From positions 1 through 19,615 of the forward strand of contig JBBRNO010000130.1 of assembly GCA_038230275.1 (NCBI GenBank): 19,615 nt of DNA, in the 5' to 3' direction. Positions 1 through 8,946 of this stretch are shown here, piece after piece. This DNA is from JANXXV01 sp038230275. GTDB taxonomy: Bacteria > Acidobacteriota > Terriglobia > Bryobacterales > Bryobacteraceae. Numbering within the stretch: the stretch's first letter is position 1; each line of letters begins with the position of its first letter. The notes under the pieces were generated by a model. It made no database searches, had not been told where the DNA came from, and saw nothing but the letters and a program-made list of their open reading frames with translations. Both the position numbers and the translations under genes were made by a program.

Positions 1-321
1 CCGGATAACGATCCGCGCGCGCCGGCGACGGACTACCGGTTTGCTGACGGTATTGGGACAGTGGGATTCGTGGCGTCGGTTAGCAGGCCGTTCTGCATGA
101 ATTGCAACCGGCTGCGCCTTACCGCCGACGGCAAGCTGCGTTACTGTCTGTTTGCGATCGATGAGACCGACGTGAAAGGGATTTTGCGCAACGGCGGATC
201 CGATGAAGAGATTGCGCAGACAATCCGCGCTAACGTGACAGCGAAGTGGAGCGGTCACGAGATTAATAACACAGTGAAGTTTGTGCCGCCGCCACGGCCG
301 ATGTACGCCATCGGCGGCTAG
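1..321 (+). CDS. moaA: GTP 3',8-cyclase MoaA, C-terminal part (5' end outside window)
   Basis: MoaA is the radical-SAM enzyme that, with MoaC, converts GTP to cyclic pyranopterin monophosphate, the first step of molybdenum cofactor synthesis in the cytoplasm. Only the last 106 codons lie in the window; the frame is open from base 1. Visible is the C-terminal [4Fe-4S] site, Cys-x2-Cys-x13-Cys (CMNC, then the Cys of RYC), followed by the NRLRLTADGK stretch whose arginines bind GTP in the family. The protein ends in Gly-Gly, as MoaA does. The GTG at 61 is internal, not a start. No convincing terminator follows, only a 5-bp hairpin at 328-342 without a T-run. The radical-SAM N-terminus cannot be seen, but the C-terminal signature is diagnostic. 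Confidence 0.95.
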   Translation, partial: PDNDPRAPATDYRFADGIGTVGFVASVSRPFCMNCNRLRLTADGKLRYCLFAIDETDVKGILRNGGSDEEIAQTIRANVTAKWSGHEINNTVKFVPPPRPMYAIGG

Positions 322-419
322 TGGCATAGCCTCGCTAAGGCTCTCCAGCAGAATCCCGGCAGGGTCGAATGGCATAAATCTGGCGGTCCGGTGATAATAG
401 ACCGCAACCAAAACACGCT

Positions 420-940
420 CACGGGACGCGTTCCCCAAAACAGACGATGGCTTCCGATTCAGCGCTATCAATCAACACGACCGGATGGGCTGCTACATCC
501 GGACCTTCGGCGGGTTGGGCAGCGAGACCGGGCACTTCAACCCGCCGCATGGAATCTGGATGGACGCTCGCGGACCGGACCCGGTGCTCACAGCAGCGGA
601 TCGCCGGGTCTATCGCATTCAGACGTTCCAGCTGGATGGAAAACACATCGGCTTTAAAGCAGTCCTGCGCTATCCGTGCCGCCTTCACGTTCACGGACCG
701 GTGATGGTAGTGCCTGAGTTGGGGGCGCGCGTCGGCATTCCGGACGCCAAATACGATCACCGCCCATTTCGGCCCAAGGGCTGGATAACTTCCGGGAGTT
801 GCGCTTGATTGTTGGAGCGCTCAGCCTTTATCCCAGGCCAGTTTGCCGCGCCGCACGCCGCTTGCTTCGATCATGCAGGGAGCATTTTCGTGGTGTGGGT
901 GGAAGTGGGGCGCGTGACGAAACTGCGGACGGCCGCCTAG
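420..940 (+). pseudogene. Decayed NHL-type six-bladed beta-propeller protein, 5'-truncated
   Basis: Remnant of a secreted NHL-repeat/six-bladed beta-propeller protein of the kind common in Acidobacteriota and Planctomycetota. Recognisable family blocks in one frame are DGFRFSAINQHDR (446-484), YIRTFGGLGSETG, PPHGIWMDARG, ADRRVYRIQTFQLDGKHIGF and, after an in-frame TGA at 806-808, FIPGQFAAPHAACFDHAG and GRVTKLR (827-925). Between about 750 and 826 the expected text moves through other frames: ITAHFGPRAG in frame 3 from 756, LDNFRELRLI in frame 1 from 781. The usual VEW of the last block is reduced to VW. The N-terminal propeller blades are missing. Intact relatives run to roughly 350 residues (recalled family knowledge). 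Its final TAG overlaps the stop of the minus-strand regulator. The block matches are from memory of the family, not a search. Confidence 0.75.
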
Positions 941-2655
941 CCGTTCGGAAGACCGATCCGGCGGACAAGATCGCCCCAACGGGGATCGGGACGCAAATCG
1001 TCGAACATCGGAAGGATCAGTTCGATGATCCGAAAGACCCGTTGTTGATAGGCTTCCTCCAAAAATTGGAATGCGGAATTCCGATCATCGAGCCCCGCAT
1101 GGACCACCGCAAGATCGAACGCGGAAACATACATTCGGCCGGACAGCTCCTGCAGTTCGTTCAAAATTTCAAGCGCCTTCGTCCGGTCGCCGGACAATGC
1201 GTACGCTCTGCCCAAAAGTGCGCGGAAGTGCGGCCCCTTCGAAAGGCTGACGGCCCTTTGAAGCGTCGCGACGGCCTCGGCCAACTCTCCTTGCTGCTCC
1301 AGCGATAGAGCCATGAACCATAGAGCATTCGCGTAGGTCGGATCGATCTCCAGCGCCCCCCGGCATTGCGCAATGGATTCATCATAGCGCCGGGCCCGAT
1401 GAAGAATCAGCCCGAAGTGACCCTTGAAGACACGTGAAATGGGATCGAGTTCCAGTGCCCGTGCAAACGCCGCGATCGCCTCGTCATGGCGTCCTCTAAT
1501 GGAAAGGTAGTCGGCGAAATGGGCGTACGTCACCGAAGCTTGCGGATTCAAATCCACGGCCCGGCGGCATTCCGCTTCCGCACTAGCCCAATCCCAATCA
1601 TAAAGTATGTGGATGAGCGCCAATGCATTGTGCGCTGCCGCCGATGCGTCATCCAGTTCCAGCGCCTTCAGTGCATTCGATCTCGCCTTGAGAAATACTT
1701 CTCGTGGTCTTGCTACGCCGAAAATGCCGAGGAAAACATAGGACTGCGAGAGATCCGCATAAGCGCGGGCATAGCCGGGATCGAGTTCGATCGCCTGGGT
1801 GAAGAACGCGACGCTCTTCCGCAGGTCGTCCGGAGTCATCTTGTCGCGGAAGTAGTTCCCTTTGAGACAAGCTTCGTAGGCTTGCGAATTCACGGGCATT
1901 TCCACGCGACGGGCCGCCCGTTCAGGATCCACTACCTTGTGAATCTGGCTGGCAATGCTCTGCGCGAGATCGGTCTGCAATTGCAGGATGTCGCTCAGAT
2001 CGCGCTCATATCTACCTGACCACAGATGGCGGTCTTCCGCCGCGTAGATCAACTGTGCGGTGATGCGAACTTTTTCGCCGGAACGGGCCACAGTGCCTTC
2101 CAGGATCGCATCAACATGCAGTTCCTTAGCAATGTCAGGCACTGATCTGCGCGCGCCTTTGAACGTCATCACAGAAGTCCTCGAGATTACCCGCAGCGAA
2201 GCGATCCTGGCCACCGCGCAAATCAATTCTTCCGTCATACCATCGGCGAAATACTCCTGCGCGGGATCGCCTGAGAGATTTTCGAGCGGCAGCACGGCAA
2301 GAGAATCGACACGCAGCGCAGGAGGCGAACTAACGGGATCGGCGACTTTCGCGATGAACCGATATCCCCGGTGCGGGACAGTTTCAATGTAGAGCGGCTT
2401 GCTGACGCGATCCTTCAGGGTCCAGCGAAGCCCGCTGATCGCCTTATTCAGACCTCGATCAAAATCTACGAAGGTGTTCTCCGGCCACAACCGCTTTCGC
2501 AGCTCTTCGCGCGTCACTACCTCGCCCGGATTTTCAAGCAGCATCGCGAGAATCTGAAACGGCTGGTTCTGCAACTTGACCCTGGAGCCTTGGCGCAGTA
2601 ATTCACCAGACCGGACATTCAACTCGAACTCTCTAAAACGAATCAGCGGCTGCAT
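937..2655 (-). CDS. Winged-helix transcriptional regulator with TolB-like and TPR domains
   Basis: Predicted cytoplasmic DNA-binding regulator of 572 residues. Residues 5-102 are an OmpR/CadC-type winged helix, with QNQPFQILAMLLENPGEVV, REELRKRLWP, FVDFDRGLNKAI and YIETVPHRGYRFIA. Residues 118-240 are a TolB-like nucleotide-cyclase-associated domain (LAVLPLENLSGDPAQEYFADGM, later VDAILEGTVARSGEKVRI). The rest, about 260-550, is a run of TPR helices. No membrane segment joins the winged helix to the next domain, unlike true CadC, so the sensed signal is probably cytoplasmic or protein-borne. The start was set at the ATG at 2653-2655, where family similarity begins; the frame stays open to 2787, but the added N-terminus looks non-coding. 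No clear Shine-Dalgarno site precedes either start. It diverges from the secreted protein at 2823, which may be its target. Confidence 0.88.
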   Translation of the reverse strand: MQPLIRFREFELNVRSGELLRQGSRVKLQNQPFQILAMLLENPGEVVTREELRKRLWPENTFVDFDRGLNKAISGLRWTLKDRVSKPLYIETVPHRGYRFIAKVADPVSSPPALRVDSLAVLPLENLSGDPAQEYFADGMTEELICAVARIASLRVISRTSVMTFKGARRSVPDIAKELHVDAILEGTVARSGEKVRITAQLIYAAEDRHLWSGRYERDLSDILQLQTDLAQSIASQIHKVVDPERAARRVEMPVNSQAYEACLKGNYFRDKMTPDDLRKSVAFFTQAIELDPGYARAYADLSQSYVFLGIFGVARPREVFLKARSNALKALELDDASAAAHNALALIHILYDWDWASAEAECRRAVDLNPQASVTYAHFADYLSIRGRHDEAIAAFARALELDPISRVFKGHFGLILHRARRYDESIAQCRGALEIDPTYANALWFMALSLEQQGELAEAVATLQRAVSLSKGPHFRALLGRAYALSGDRTKALEILNELQELSGRMYVSAFDLAVVHAGLDDRNSAFQFLEEAYQQRVFRIIELILPMFDDLRPDPRWGDLVRRIGLPNG

Positions 2656-2766
2656 GAAAACCGTCAGAAAGACGAGGCTCAGCATACCACGGAACCGGCA
2701 TAAGACTCTGACAATCAGCCAGTTGTTGGGGAACACGCAGGTAACAAAGAAGTGACTGGCCGGACA

Positions 2767-2795
2767 TTGAACGGCGCCCGAGCCCACCGTATAGT
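2767..2795 (+). promoter_or_regulatory. Sigma70-type promoter for the secreted protein gene at 2823
   Basis: TTGAAC at 2767-2772 and TATAGT at 2790-2795 are separated by exactly 17 nt and match the -35/-10 consensus at 4/6 and 5/6 positions. The predicted transcript start is near 2802. A strong Shine-Dalgarno AAGGAGG follows at 2811-2817, five bases before the ATG at 2823. The promoter lies between the divergent regulator gene and this gene. Confidence 0.6.
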
Positions 2796-2822
2796 TTCAC
2801 TCAGACCACTAAGGAGGTCTTG

Positions 2823-3308
2823 ATGCTCAAACTGAAGCTCTTTTCGAAGTTGTCAATGATAGCTACGCCAATGACGATCATTTGCGGTTTACTGGTATCC
2901 GGCGCGACCGCCAAAGCGGAAGACGACAACGGACCATGCTCCAATCGAACCCTGCAGGGCGATTACGGCTTCGCCGTGGAAGGCTTGGTACTTCCAGTAC
3001 CGGGTGTTGCCCTTCCAATCCGTGGAGTTCATATCACTCATTTCGACGGCAAGGGCAACCTGACGCAGGCTGATCATATTGTGGTCAACGGCGTACCGCC
3101 GGCGCAGGAATGGACCCCTGGCGCGGGAACTTACACTGTGAACGCCAATTGCACAGGAACCATGTTTGTCAAGGTTCCCATCAACAACGATTTCTTCCAC
3201 CTGCGCTTCGTGATAGTCAGGCAGGGCAAACAAATACACACTGTAGTGACGGCGCCGTTCAACGGTCCGTCGCGCACCGTTACCAGCGTCGGCACGAAAA
3301 TCGAATAG
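2823..3308 (+). CDS. Small secreted protein of unknown function
   Basis: Predicted exported protein of 161 residues. Lysine-rich N-region, hydrophobic core (MIATPMTIICGLLVSGATA) and probable cleavage after the Ala-Lys-Ala near residue 33 make a Sec signal peptide. The mature part of about 128 residues begins with a Cys-x-Asn-x-Thr-Leu-x-Gly block (CSNRTLQGDYGFAVEG) that I associate with a poorly characterised family of Acidobacteriota secreted proteins; a second Cys near NANCTGT could pair with the first. Predicted beta-rich, no catalytic motif seen. The ATG at 2823 was chosen over the TTG at 2820 because it sits at the right distance from AAGGAGG. It stands alone behind a sigma70-like promoter and before a hairpin, so it is probably monocistronic. 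Confidence 0.8.
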   Translation: MLKLKLFSKLSMIATPMTIICGLLVSGATAKAEDDNGPCSNRTLQGDYGFAVEGLVLPVPGVALPIRGVHITHFDGKGNLTQADHIVVNGVPPAQEWTPGAGTYTVNANCTGTMFVKVPINNDFFHLRFVIVRQGKQIHTVVTAPFNGPSRTVTSVGTKIE

Positions 3309-3317
3309 GCTGTCCAC

Positions 3318-3346
3318 ACGGCCGGACTGCGCTTTGGGCCGGCCGT
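3318..3346 (+). terminator. GC-rich hairpin after the secreted protein gene
   Basis: A perfect 8-bp inverted repeat, ACGGCCGG at 3318-3325 and CCGGCCGT at 3339-3346, encloses a 13-nt loop nine bases after the stop codon. There is no T-run after it, so intrinsic termination is uncertain; it may instead protect the 3' end of the mRNA. Confidence 0.4.
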
Positions 3347-3387
3347 CAATCCTTCACGAGGGCCTTGTATACTAGTGGTTATCTTCA

Positions 3388-5124
3388 ATGCCCGCCTTGT
3401 TGATAATGATGTTCGCGGCTGGATGGGTGTTGGGCGGGAATGTTGCCGCCTTCGCCGCGACTAAGCTCGGAGATACACCGGGTGAACCGAAGTTATCGTC
3501 GGTCTACCCCTTCACCGGGCAGCGCGGAACCACGTTCACCGCCACCGTGCGAGGAACCGGATTGCGCGATGCAACTTCCGTGTTTGTGAACAACGCACCA
3601 TTGACGGTGACGATTGAAGCGGCGGAAATGGAGGCTCCCGATGACGCGACTCCTACAGCAAAACCGAAAACCCCTGTCGATCTGATCCGCGTGCGAATCC
3701 AAATCGAGGGGTCCGCCAAGCTGGGCCGCCACAACATCCGCCTGGTCACGGCGCATGGTATTTCAAACTCCCTTCCGATTTCCGTCTTCGATCAACCGGT
3801 TACCAACGAACCTGCGGCGGCGCACGAAACTCCGGAGACCGCGGTAGCTATCGACAAACTGCCGGCGGCGATGAACGGCCGCATCGCACGACGTGGCGAA
3901 ACCGATTACTACGCTTTCCACGCCACCGCCGGGCAGACGGTTACGTTTGAAGTGATCTCCGGATTGCCTTCTACAGGCGCACCCGGCGGCAATGCAAACG
4001 GCTTCGATCCTTCCCTCGCGTTGTATGAGCAGTCTGGAAGCTGGTTCGATCCGAAGCGTGTAAACCGCATCGCCTTCAACGACGAACCGCTGTGGGAGAT
4101 TGGCAAAGGGACCGATGCGTATCTGGTACACCGCTTCGCCAAGCCGGGTGATTATCTGGTGCGCGTAGATGCCTTCTCCGGACAAGGCGGCCCCGATTAC
4201 GCGTATCAATTGAGAATGCTGGCAGGCGAATCCCCACAGGACCGTGTGGCAGAAGCCAGGAACTGGGAAGAACGGAAGTACGAGCGCCGCCTGTCCGCTG
4301 ACAGGCTGAATGAACTGGCCGAACGCGGAGGCAAGCCTAAGGAGCAGGCGAAGATTGAGACCTACCGGACGGCTGCCACGCCAGCGCTGTTCCGGCTTCC
4401 CGGCACGCTGGAAGGCAGTATCCTGCAGCCCGGTGAAGCGCAGCGCTCAAAGTTCCATTTGGACGGGCCGCAGGACATCGCCATTGAAATCGAGACGCCC
4501 GATTCCCTGCCCCCGCTTTTCAATCCGATTGTCAGATTGCTGAACGCCGCCGGGCAAGAAGTGGCGACCAATGTTTTCGCGGGCCGCGGACTATGCACCG
4601 GAGACTTGAATAAGTCGCTTCAATCCAAGGTAATCGTCCCGCTACGCGATGCCGGCGATTACACGGTTGAGGTTCGTGATACCACCTCCGATTTCGCCGG
4701 CCCTGGATTCCGCTACCGGGTTCTGGTGCGTCCGCAGATCGCGCACATCGGAGACGTTAAGATAGAGGAAGACCGCGTAAATGTCTCGCCCGGTGACGCA
4801 AAATCCGTTCGGGTGGTGTTCGACCGTGAAGAGGACTATCGCGGCGCGGTAGCGGTGACGGTCGAATCGCTTCCCGCCGGTGTGCAGGCCCTGGCCGGCG
4901 CAGATTTTGAACCAGAGAAGGATCCTCCGTTGTATCCCGGAAAACGTGAACGATATACGCCGCGAAGTGAGCGGCTGGTGGTGGTTTTTACTGCGTCCGC
5001 CGATGCGGTTATTACGAAGCAACCCCAATTGGTACGGCTGGTGGTTAGGCCGATTGTGGATGGGAAACCGGGAGCTGTAGTGGATATGAAAGAGATTCCT
5101 TTGATGGTGGTTGCCAAGCCGTGA
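3388..5124 (+). CDS. Exported PPC-domain protein with IPT/TIG-like N-terminal domain
   Basis: Predicted secreted, non-enzymatic beta-sandwich protein of 578 residues. A signal peptide occupies residues 1-24 (ending AAFAA). Residues 34-133 resemble an IPT/TIG immunoglobulin-like fold (SSVYPFTGQRGTTFTATVRGTGL). Residues 150-280 form a bacterial pre-peptidase C-terminal (PPC) domain, with the typical GRIARRGETDYYAFHATAGQT and the aromatic FAKPGDYLVRV strand. A second PPC-like unit spans about 336-445. PPC domains usually bind carbohydrate or aid secretion. First gene of the tight plus-strand cluster; its TGA overlaps the next GTG by 4 nt, so translation is probably coupled. No good Shine-Dalgarno precedes the ATG; a TATACT at 3368-3373 could be a -10 box with a very short leader. 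Confidence 0.82.
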   Translation: MPALLIMMFAAGWVLGGNVAAFAATKLGDTPGEPKLSSVYPFTGQRGTTFTATVRGTGLRDATSVFVNNAPLTVTIEAAEMEAPDDATPTAKPKTPVDLIRVRIQIEGSAKLGRHNIRLVTAHGISNSLPISVFDQPVTNEPAAAHETPETAVAIDKLPAAMNGRIARRGETDYYAFHATAGQTVTFEVISGLPSTGAPGGNANGFDPSLALYEQSGSWFDPKRVNRIAFNDEPLWEIGKGTDAYLVHRFAKPGDYLVRVDAFSGQGGPDYAYQLRMLAGESPQDRVAEARNWEERKYERRLSADRLNELAERGGKPKEQAKIETYRTAATPALFRLPGTLEGSILQPGEAQRSKFHLDGPQDIAIEIETPDSLPPLFNPIVRLLNAAGQEVATNVFAGRGLCTGDLNKSLQSKVIVPLRDAGDYTVEVRDTTSDFAGPGFRYRVLVRPQIAHIGDVKIEEDRVNVSPGDAKSVRVVFDREEDYRGAVAVTVESLPAGVQALAGADFEPEKDPPLYPGKRERYTPRSERLVVVFTASADAVITKQPQLVRLVVRPIVDGKPGAVVDMKEIPLMVVAKP

Positions 5125-7628
5125 GAACGGTGCGGCTAGTTATTTTTTCGCTGTTGGCCGTGTGCTGTGTGGCCGCGCCGCAAGCCGTGTCGCTGAAGAC
5201 GATTCCCGCTGAAGCGACCCTGCAGTTTGCCGGAGCCCAACAGCAGTTCGCAGCCATCGCGAACTACGCCGATGGAACCGAACGCGATGTGACCGATGAA
5301 GTCGAGTGGCGCTTATCAAACCCGGCGCTTGCCAAGGTAGTGGGTACAGCGCGCATCGCGGCAACCGGAGATGGCGCGCTTACGGTGACCGCGGTGCTTT
5401 CCAAGGGCGTGCAGTCGCAGGCATCCATCCAGATTCACGGTTCGCAGCAAGTACGCCCGTTCAGCTTCGCACAGCAGATCGGCGGCATCCTCACCAAGCG
5501 CGGCTGCAATCAGGCGGCCTGTCACGGCGGGGTGAAGGGACGCGGCGGCCTGAAGCTTTCGGCAAATGCGCTTTATCCAAAAGACGACTTCGAGTGGATC
5601 ACCAAGGGCGGCACCTACCAGGTGCTAACCGCCGAAGTGAAGGGCGAGCGTGTTCCGCGGATCGACCTAAAGAACCCCGAAGAGAGCTTACTGCTGACCA
5701 AGCCGACGATGGCCAAGCCGCATGGCGGCGGCAAACGTCTGGAAAAGGATTCCGAAGACTACAAAGATATCCTCGCCTGGGTGAAAAGCGGTGCGCCTTT
5801 CGGTGCCGAAGACAACGGGAAAGCACCGAAGCTGGCCCGGCTGGAAGTGTTTCCGCCCTTGGCCGCCATGCCCGTGGATGGGCAGCGCCGCCTTTTGGTA
5901 ACGGCCCTATTCACCGACGGACATCGCGAAGACTTTACGCACCAGGTGCTGTATTCCAGCAACAATGCCGACGTCGCCACGGTTAGCGCCGACGGGGTAA
6001 TCACTGGGAAGAGATTGGGCGAAACGGCTGTATTGATTCGCGGCGCGGGGCAAGTGGCCAGCGCCGGCGCCGGTGTCATTGGGGCATCGATTCCGAATTA
6101 TCCGGAAGTGCCGCGTGGAAATTTTATTGACGATGCGGTGTTCGCCAAGCTCAAGAACTTCCACATCATTCCATCGGAGGTGGCCGGCGACGCCGAATTT
6201 CTGCGCCGCGTTTGTCTGGATCTCACAGGCACGTTGCCACCCCCGGAACGGGTACGGCAATTCGTCGCGAACAAAGATGCCCGCAAGCGGGAGCGGGTTA
6301 TCGACGCGCTGATCGGCTCGCCGGAGTTTGTGGATTACTGGACGTTCCGTTTCTCGGACATTTTCCGCGTGGCCATTTTCGCCAATGGTTTGACGCCGAA
6401 GTGGAGCCAGAAGTATTGGGAATGGATTCGAAATAACGTCGAGACCAATCGTCCCTATGACGAGGTAGCCCGGGAACGAATTTCCGCGGAAGGCTACGGT
6501 CCGGCTTCCCGCCACTTCCTTCCCTACAACCAGGTTGGCCCGCCGAACGACGTGATGGCCGAAGAGGTTCGCGTCTTCTTGGGGCGTCGTCTGGATTGCG
6601 CGCAATGCCACAATCACCCATACGAAAACTGGAGCCAGGACCAGTTCTGGGGCATGGCCGCGTTCTTCTCGCGAGTTTTCAAGATGGGTCCGGTGGTGTT
6701 CGATCACCCAACCAACATGGACCTCAGTTCCAAGGATGTGAACGGGACCATTCAACTGCTGCACCCGCGCACGAAAGTGCCTGTTCAGCCCGCGTTGCTG
6801 GATGGTTCTCAAGCCAACCTGACTCCGGAATCAAATCCGCGGAAAGAATTGGCCCGCTGGATGACGGCGAATCCTTACTTCGCCGAAGCCACCGTGAATC
6901 GCATCTGGGGCCAGTTCTTCGGCCGCGGAATCGTCGATCCGGTGGATGATTTCCGTTCCACCAATCCGCCGACGCATCCTGAACTTCTGGCCGCGCTTGC
7001 CGCGGACTTTCGCAAGAATGGTTACGATCTGCGCCGGTTGATGAAGACCATTGCGATGTCGCGGACGTATCAGCTTTCCCGCGCGTCTAACGCGACCAAT
7101 AAAGACGACGTAGTTAATTATTCTCACGCGCTGCCCCGGCCGCTGGACGCCGAAGTATTGCTGGATGCTTTGGTGGACGCCACTGGAATTCAGGAAGTTT
7201 TCTCCACCGCCGTAGCCGACGGATCTTCTGTGGGTCAAGCTCCCGTTGGCACCCGCGCCATCAATCTGAAAGACCCCGATATGTATTTCTCGCGCTTCCT
7301 GGAGCTGTACGGGCGTCCCAACCGCGGTGCGATTCCAGAGCGCAGCCTGCACCCCAATCTGGGCCAGGCACTGCACATGCTAGCGGGGTCGACGTATGCC
7401 GACCGGCTCAGCGCGAAGGAAAGCCGCCTTGCTCGATTACTGCATGACGGCGCATCGAATGCCCGCATCTTTGAGGAATTTTATCTGGCCGCCTACGCAC
7501 GATTCCCAGAGCCGGATGAGATTCAGGCCCTGGAACAAACGTTGGCCAAGCGCAGCGATCGCGAAGCGGGACTTCGCGAATTCGTCTGGGCATTGACCAG
7601 TTCGCGCGAATTCGCGGAAAATCATTAG
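5121..7628 (+). CDS. DUF1549/DUF1553 exported cytochrome-like protein with Big2 domains
   Basis: Predicted exported protein of 835 residues of the Planctomycete-cytochrome type (PSCyt2/PSD1). After a signal peptide (1-19) comes a Big2-like domain (about 21-107), then a heme-type motif with wide spacing, Cys129-x4-Cys134-His135 (GCNQAACHGG). A second Big2-like domain covers about 236-330. DUF1549 follows from about 334 (NFIDDAVFAKL, CLDLTGTLPPPERV) and contains a standard Cys493-x2-Cys496-His497 (LDCAQCHNHPYENWSQDQFW). DUF1553 runs from about 574 to the end (RIWGQFFGRGIVDPVDDF, SRTYQLSR). The biochemical function of the family is not established; the Cys-His motifs suggest covalent heme. The GTG start overlaps the preceding stop as GTGA. 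The DUF1501 gene follows after 14 nt, the usual pairing for this family. Confidence 0.9.
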   Translation: MRTVRLVIFSLLAVCCVAAPQAVSLKTIPAEATLQFAGAQQQFAAIANYADGTERDVTDEVEWRLSNPALAKVVGTARIAATGDGALTVTAVLSKGVQSQASIQIHGSQQVRPFSFAQQIGGILTKRGCNQAACHGGVKGRGGLKLSANALYPKDDFEWITKGGTYQVLTAEVKGERVPRIDLKNPEESLLLTKPTMAKPHGGGKRLEKDSEDYKDILAWVKSGAPFGAEDNGKAPKLARLEVFPPLAAMPVDGQRRLLVTALFTDGHREDFTHQVLYSSNNADVATVSADGVITGKRLGETAVLIRGAGQVASAGAGVIGASIPNYPEVPRGNFIDDAVFAKLKNFHIIPSEVAGDAEFLRRVCLDLTGTLPPPERVRQFVANKDARKRERVIDALIGSPEFVDYWTFRFSDIFRVAIFANGLTPKWSQKYWEWIRNNVETNRPYDEVARERISAEGYGPASRHFLPYNQVGPPNDVMAEEVRVFLGRRLDCAQCHNHPYENWSQDQFWGMAAFFSRVFKMGPVVFDHPTNMDLSSKDVNGTIQLLHPRTKVPVQPALLDGSQANLTPESNPRKELARWMTANPYFAEATVNRIWGQFFGRGIVDPVDDFRSTNPPTHPELLAALAADFRKNGYDLRRLMKTIAMSRTYQLSRASNATNKDDVVNYSHALPRPLDAEVLLDALVDATGIQEVFSTAVADGSSVGQAPVGTRAINLKDPDMYFSRFLELYGRPNRGAIPERSLHPNLGQALHMLAGSTYADRLSAKESRLARLLHDGASNARIFEEFYLAAYARFPEPDEIQALEQTLAKRSDREAGLREFVWALTSSREFAENH

Positions 7629-7642
7629 AGGACGGAGGATAC

Positions 7643-8944
7643 ATGGCTCACATCAATTCACGCCGCGATTTTCTGAGTGCCGGTTCCCTCGGGTTCCTCG
7701 GGCTCACGCTTAGCGACTACCTGCAAGCCGCTGCCACCGCATCGCCGTTCAAGGCGACCGCCACCTCGGTAATTCTGTTCTGGCTGGAAGGGGGCCCCAG
7801 CCACATCGATACCTGGGACCCGAAGATCAACAGCAACTTCAAGCCGATCTCGACAAACGTCGCGGGTATTCAGGTCTCTGAACTGCTGCCGAAGATCGCC
7901 AAGAAGATGGACAAGCTGGCGCTGGTGCGATCCATGCACACCCGCGGCAACGATCATCCGCAAGCCACGCACTACGTAATTACCGGCCACGAGATTAATC
8001 CCGCGATGCAGTTCCCCAGCCTGGGCTCAATCATTACAAAAGAGCTTGGGGCACGCAATGCCGTGCCGGCGCACGTGCTGGTACCCAAGTGGGACAAAGG
8101 GCGGCAGTATGAGGACTACTTCCGCGCCTCATTTTTGGGCGGCGATTACGACCCGATGTGCATTCCAGATCCCAGCCGTCCGGACTTCCAGGTGACCGAT
8201 TTGAGCCTGCCGAAATCCGTCTCGCAAGCATCCGTGGAAAGCCGCTCGGCGTTCTTGAATGTGGTGGACCGGCACTACCGCGCGCTGAACGATACAGCGG
8301 ACCATGCCAACGTGGATGCATTTACGGCGCAAGCGTGGAAGATGATTCTTACGCCGGCGGTGCGCGACGCATTCGATCTCTCCAAGGAAAGCGAGAAGAC
8401 CAAGGAACGGTATGGTAAAGATCCCATCGGCCAATCCGCACTTTTGGCCCGGCGGTTGGTGGAAGCGGGCAGCCGGTTCGTCACGGCGGCGGGTTACCAC
8501 AGCGGGTCTTGGGATACGCACAGCGACAACGACAAGTCTCATCGGGACCGGCTGGCGCCGCCGCTGGACCGCACTTTAACGGCGCTCATCGATGATTTGG
8601 ACGAGCGTGGATTGCTGGCTACCACGCTGGTAATCGCTATGGGCGAGTTCGGACGTACACCAACCATCAATCCCAACTTGGGGCGTGACCACTGGCCGAA
8701 CTGCTGGTCGATGGCACTCACCGGAGGCGGCATCAAGACCGGGCAAGTGGTGGGATCCAGCGATGAGAAAGGCTACAACGTCGCCAGCCGCGTGGTGACC
8801 ATGGGAGATCTATACGCCACCATCTATAAGGCCCTGGGCATTGACTGGCGCAAGGAATACATGAGCCCCATCGGGCGGCCCATCAAGATCGCGAATTCAC
8901 TGGATGATCGGACAGGCGAACCCATTTCAGAGCTGCTTGGATAG
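7643..8944 (+). CDS. DUF1501 family protein (alkaline-phosphatase/sulfatase-like fold)
   Basis: Predicted Tat-exported protein of 433 residues. The N-terminus carries SRRDFL followed by a short hydrophobic stretch (SAGSLGFLGLTL), a twin-arginine signal. DUF1501 landmarks are LFWLEGGPSHIDTWDPK (about 46-62), HTRGNDHPQATHYVITGHE, SWDTHSDND, MGEFGRTPTINPNLGRDHWP and GGGIKTGQVVGSSDEKG. The family belongs to the alkaline phosphatase/sulfatase structural clan, and the Asp/His of these blocks sit where that clan binds metal, but no activity has been assigned as far as I know. A clear GGAGG lies at 7634-7638, four bases before the ATG. It ends 2 nt before the next gene. The constant pairing with DUF1549/DUF1553 suggests the two proteins work together in the envelope. 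Confidence 0.92.
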   Translation: MAHINSRRDFLSAGSLGFLGLTLSDYLQAAATASPFKATATSVILFWLEGGPSHIDTWDPKINSNFKPISTNVAGIQVSELLPKIAKKMDKLALVRSMHTRGNDHPQATHYVITGHEINPAMQFPSLGSIITKELGARNAVPAHVLVPKWDKGRQYEDYFRASFLGGDYDPMCIPDPSRPDFQVTDLSLPKSVSQASVESRSAFLNVVDRHYRALNDTADHANVDAFTAQAWKMILTPAVRDAFDLSKESEKTKERYGKDPIGQSALLARRLVEAGSRFVTAAGYHSGSWDTHSDNDKSHRDRLAPPLDRTLTALIDDLDERGLLATTLVIAMGEFGRTPTINPNLGRDHWPNCWSMALTGGGIKTGQVVGSSDEKGYNVASRVVTMGDLYATIYKALGIDWRKEYMSPIGRPIKIANSLDDRTGEPISELLG

Positions 8945-8946
8945 TC

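Noticed and set aside
328..342. AGCCT-CGCTA-AGGCT hairpin just after moaA.
   Set aside because: Only 5 bp and no T-run follows; too weak to call a terminator.
2656..2787. A 44-residue N-terminal extension of the regulator.
   Set aside because: The family similarity begins at the ATG at 2655; the extension is Cys/Phe-rich, lacks a ribosome site and overlaps the divergent promoter.
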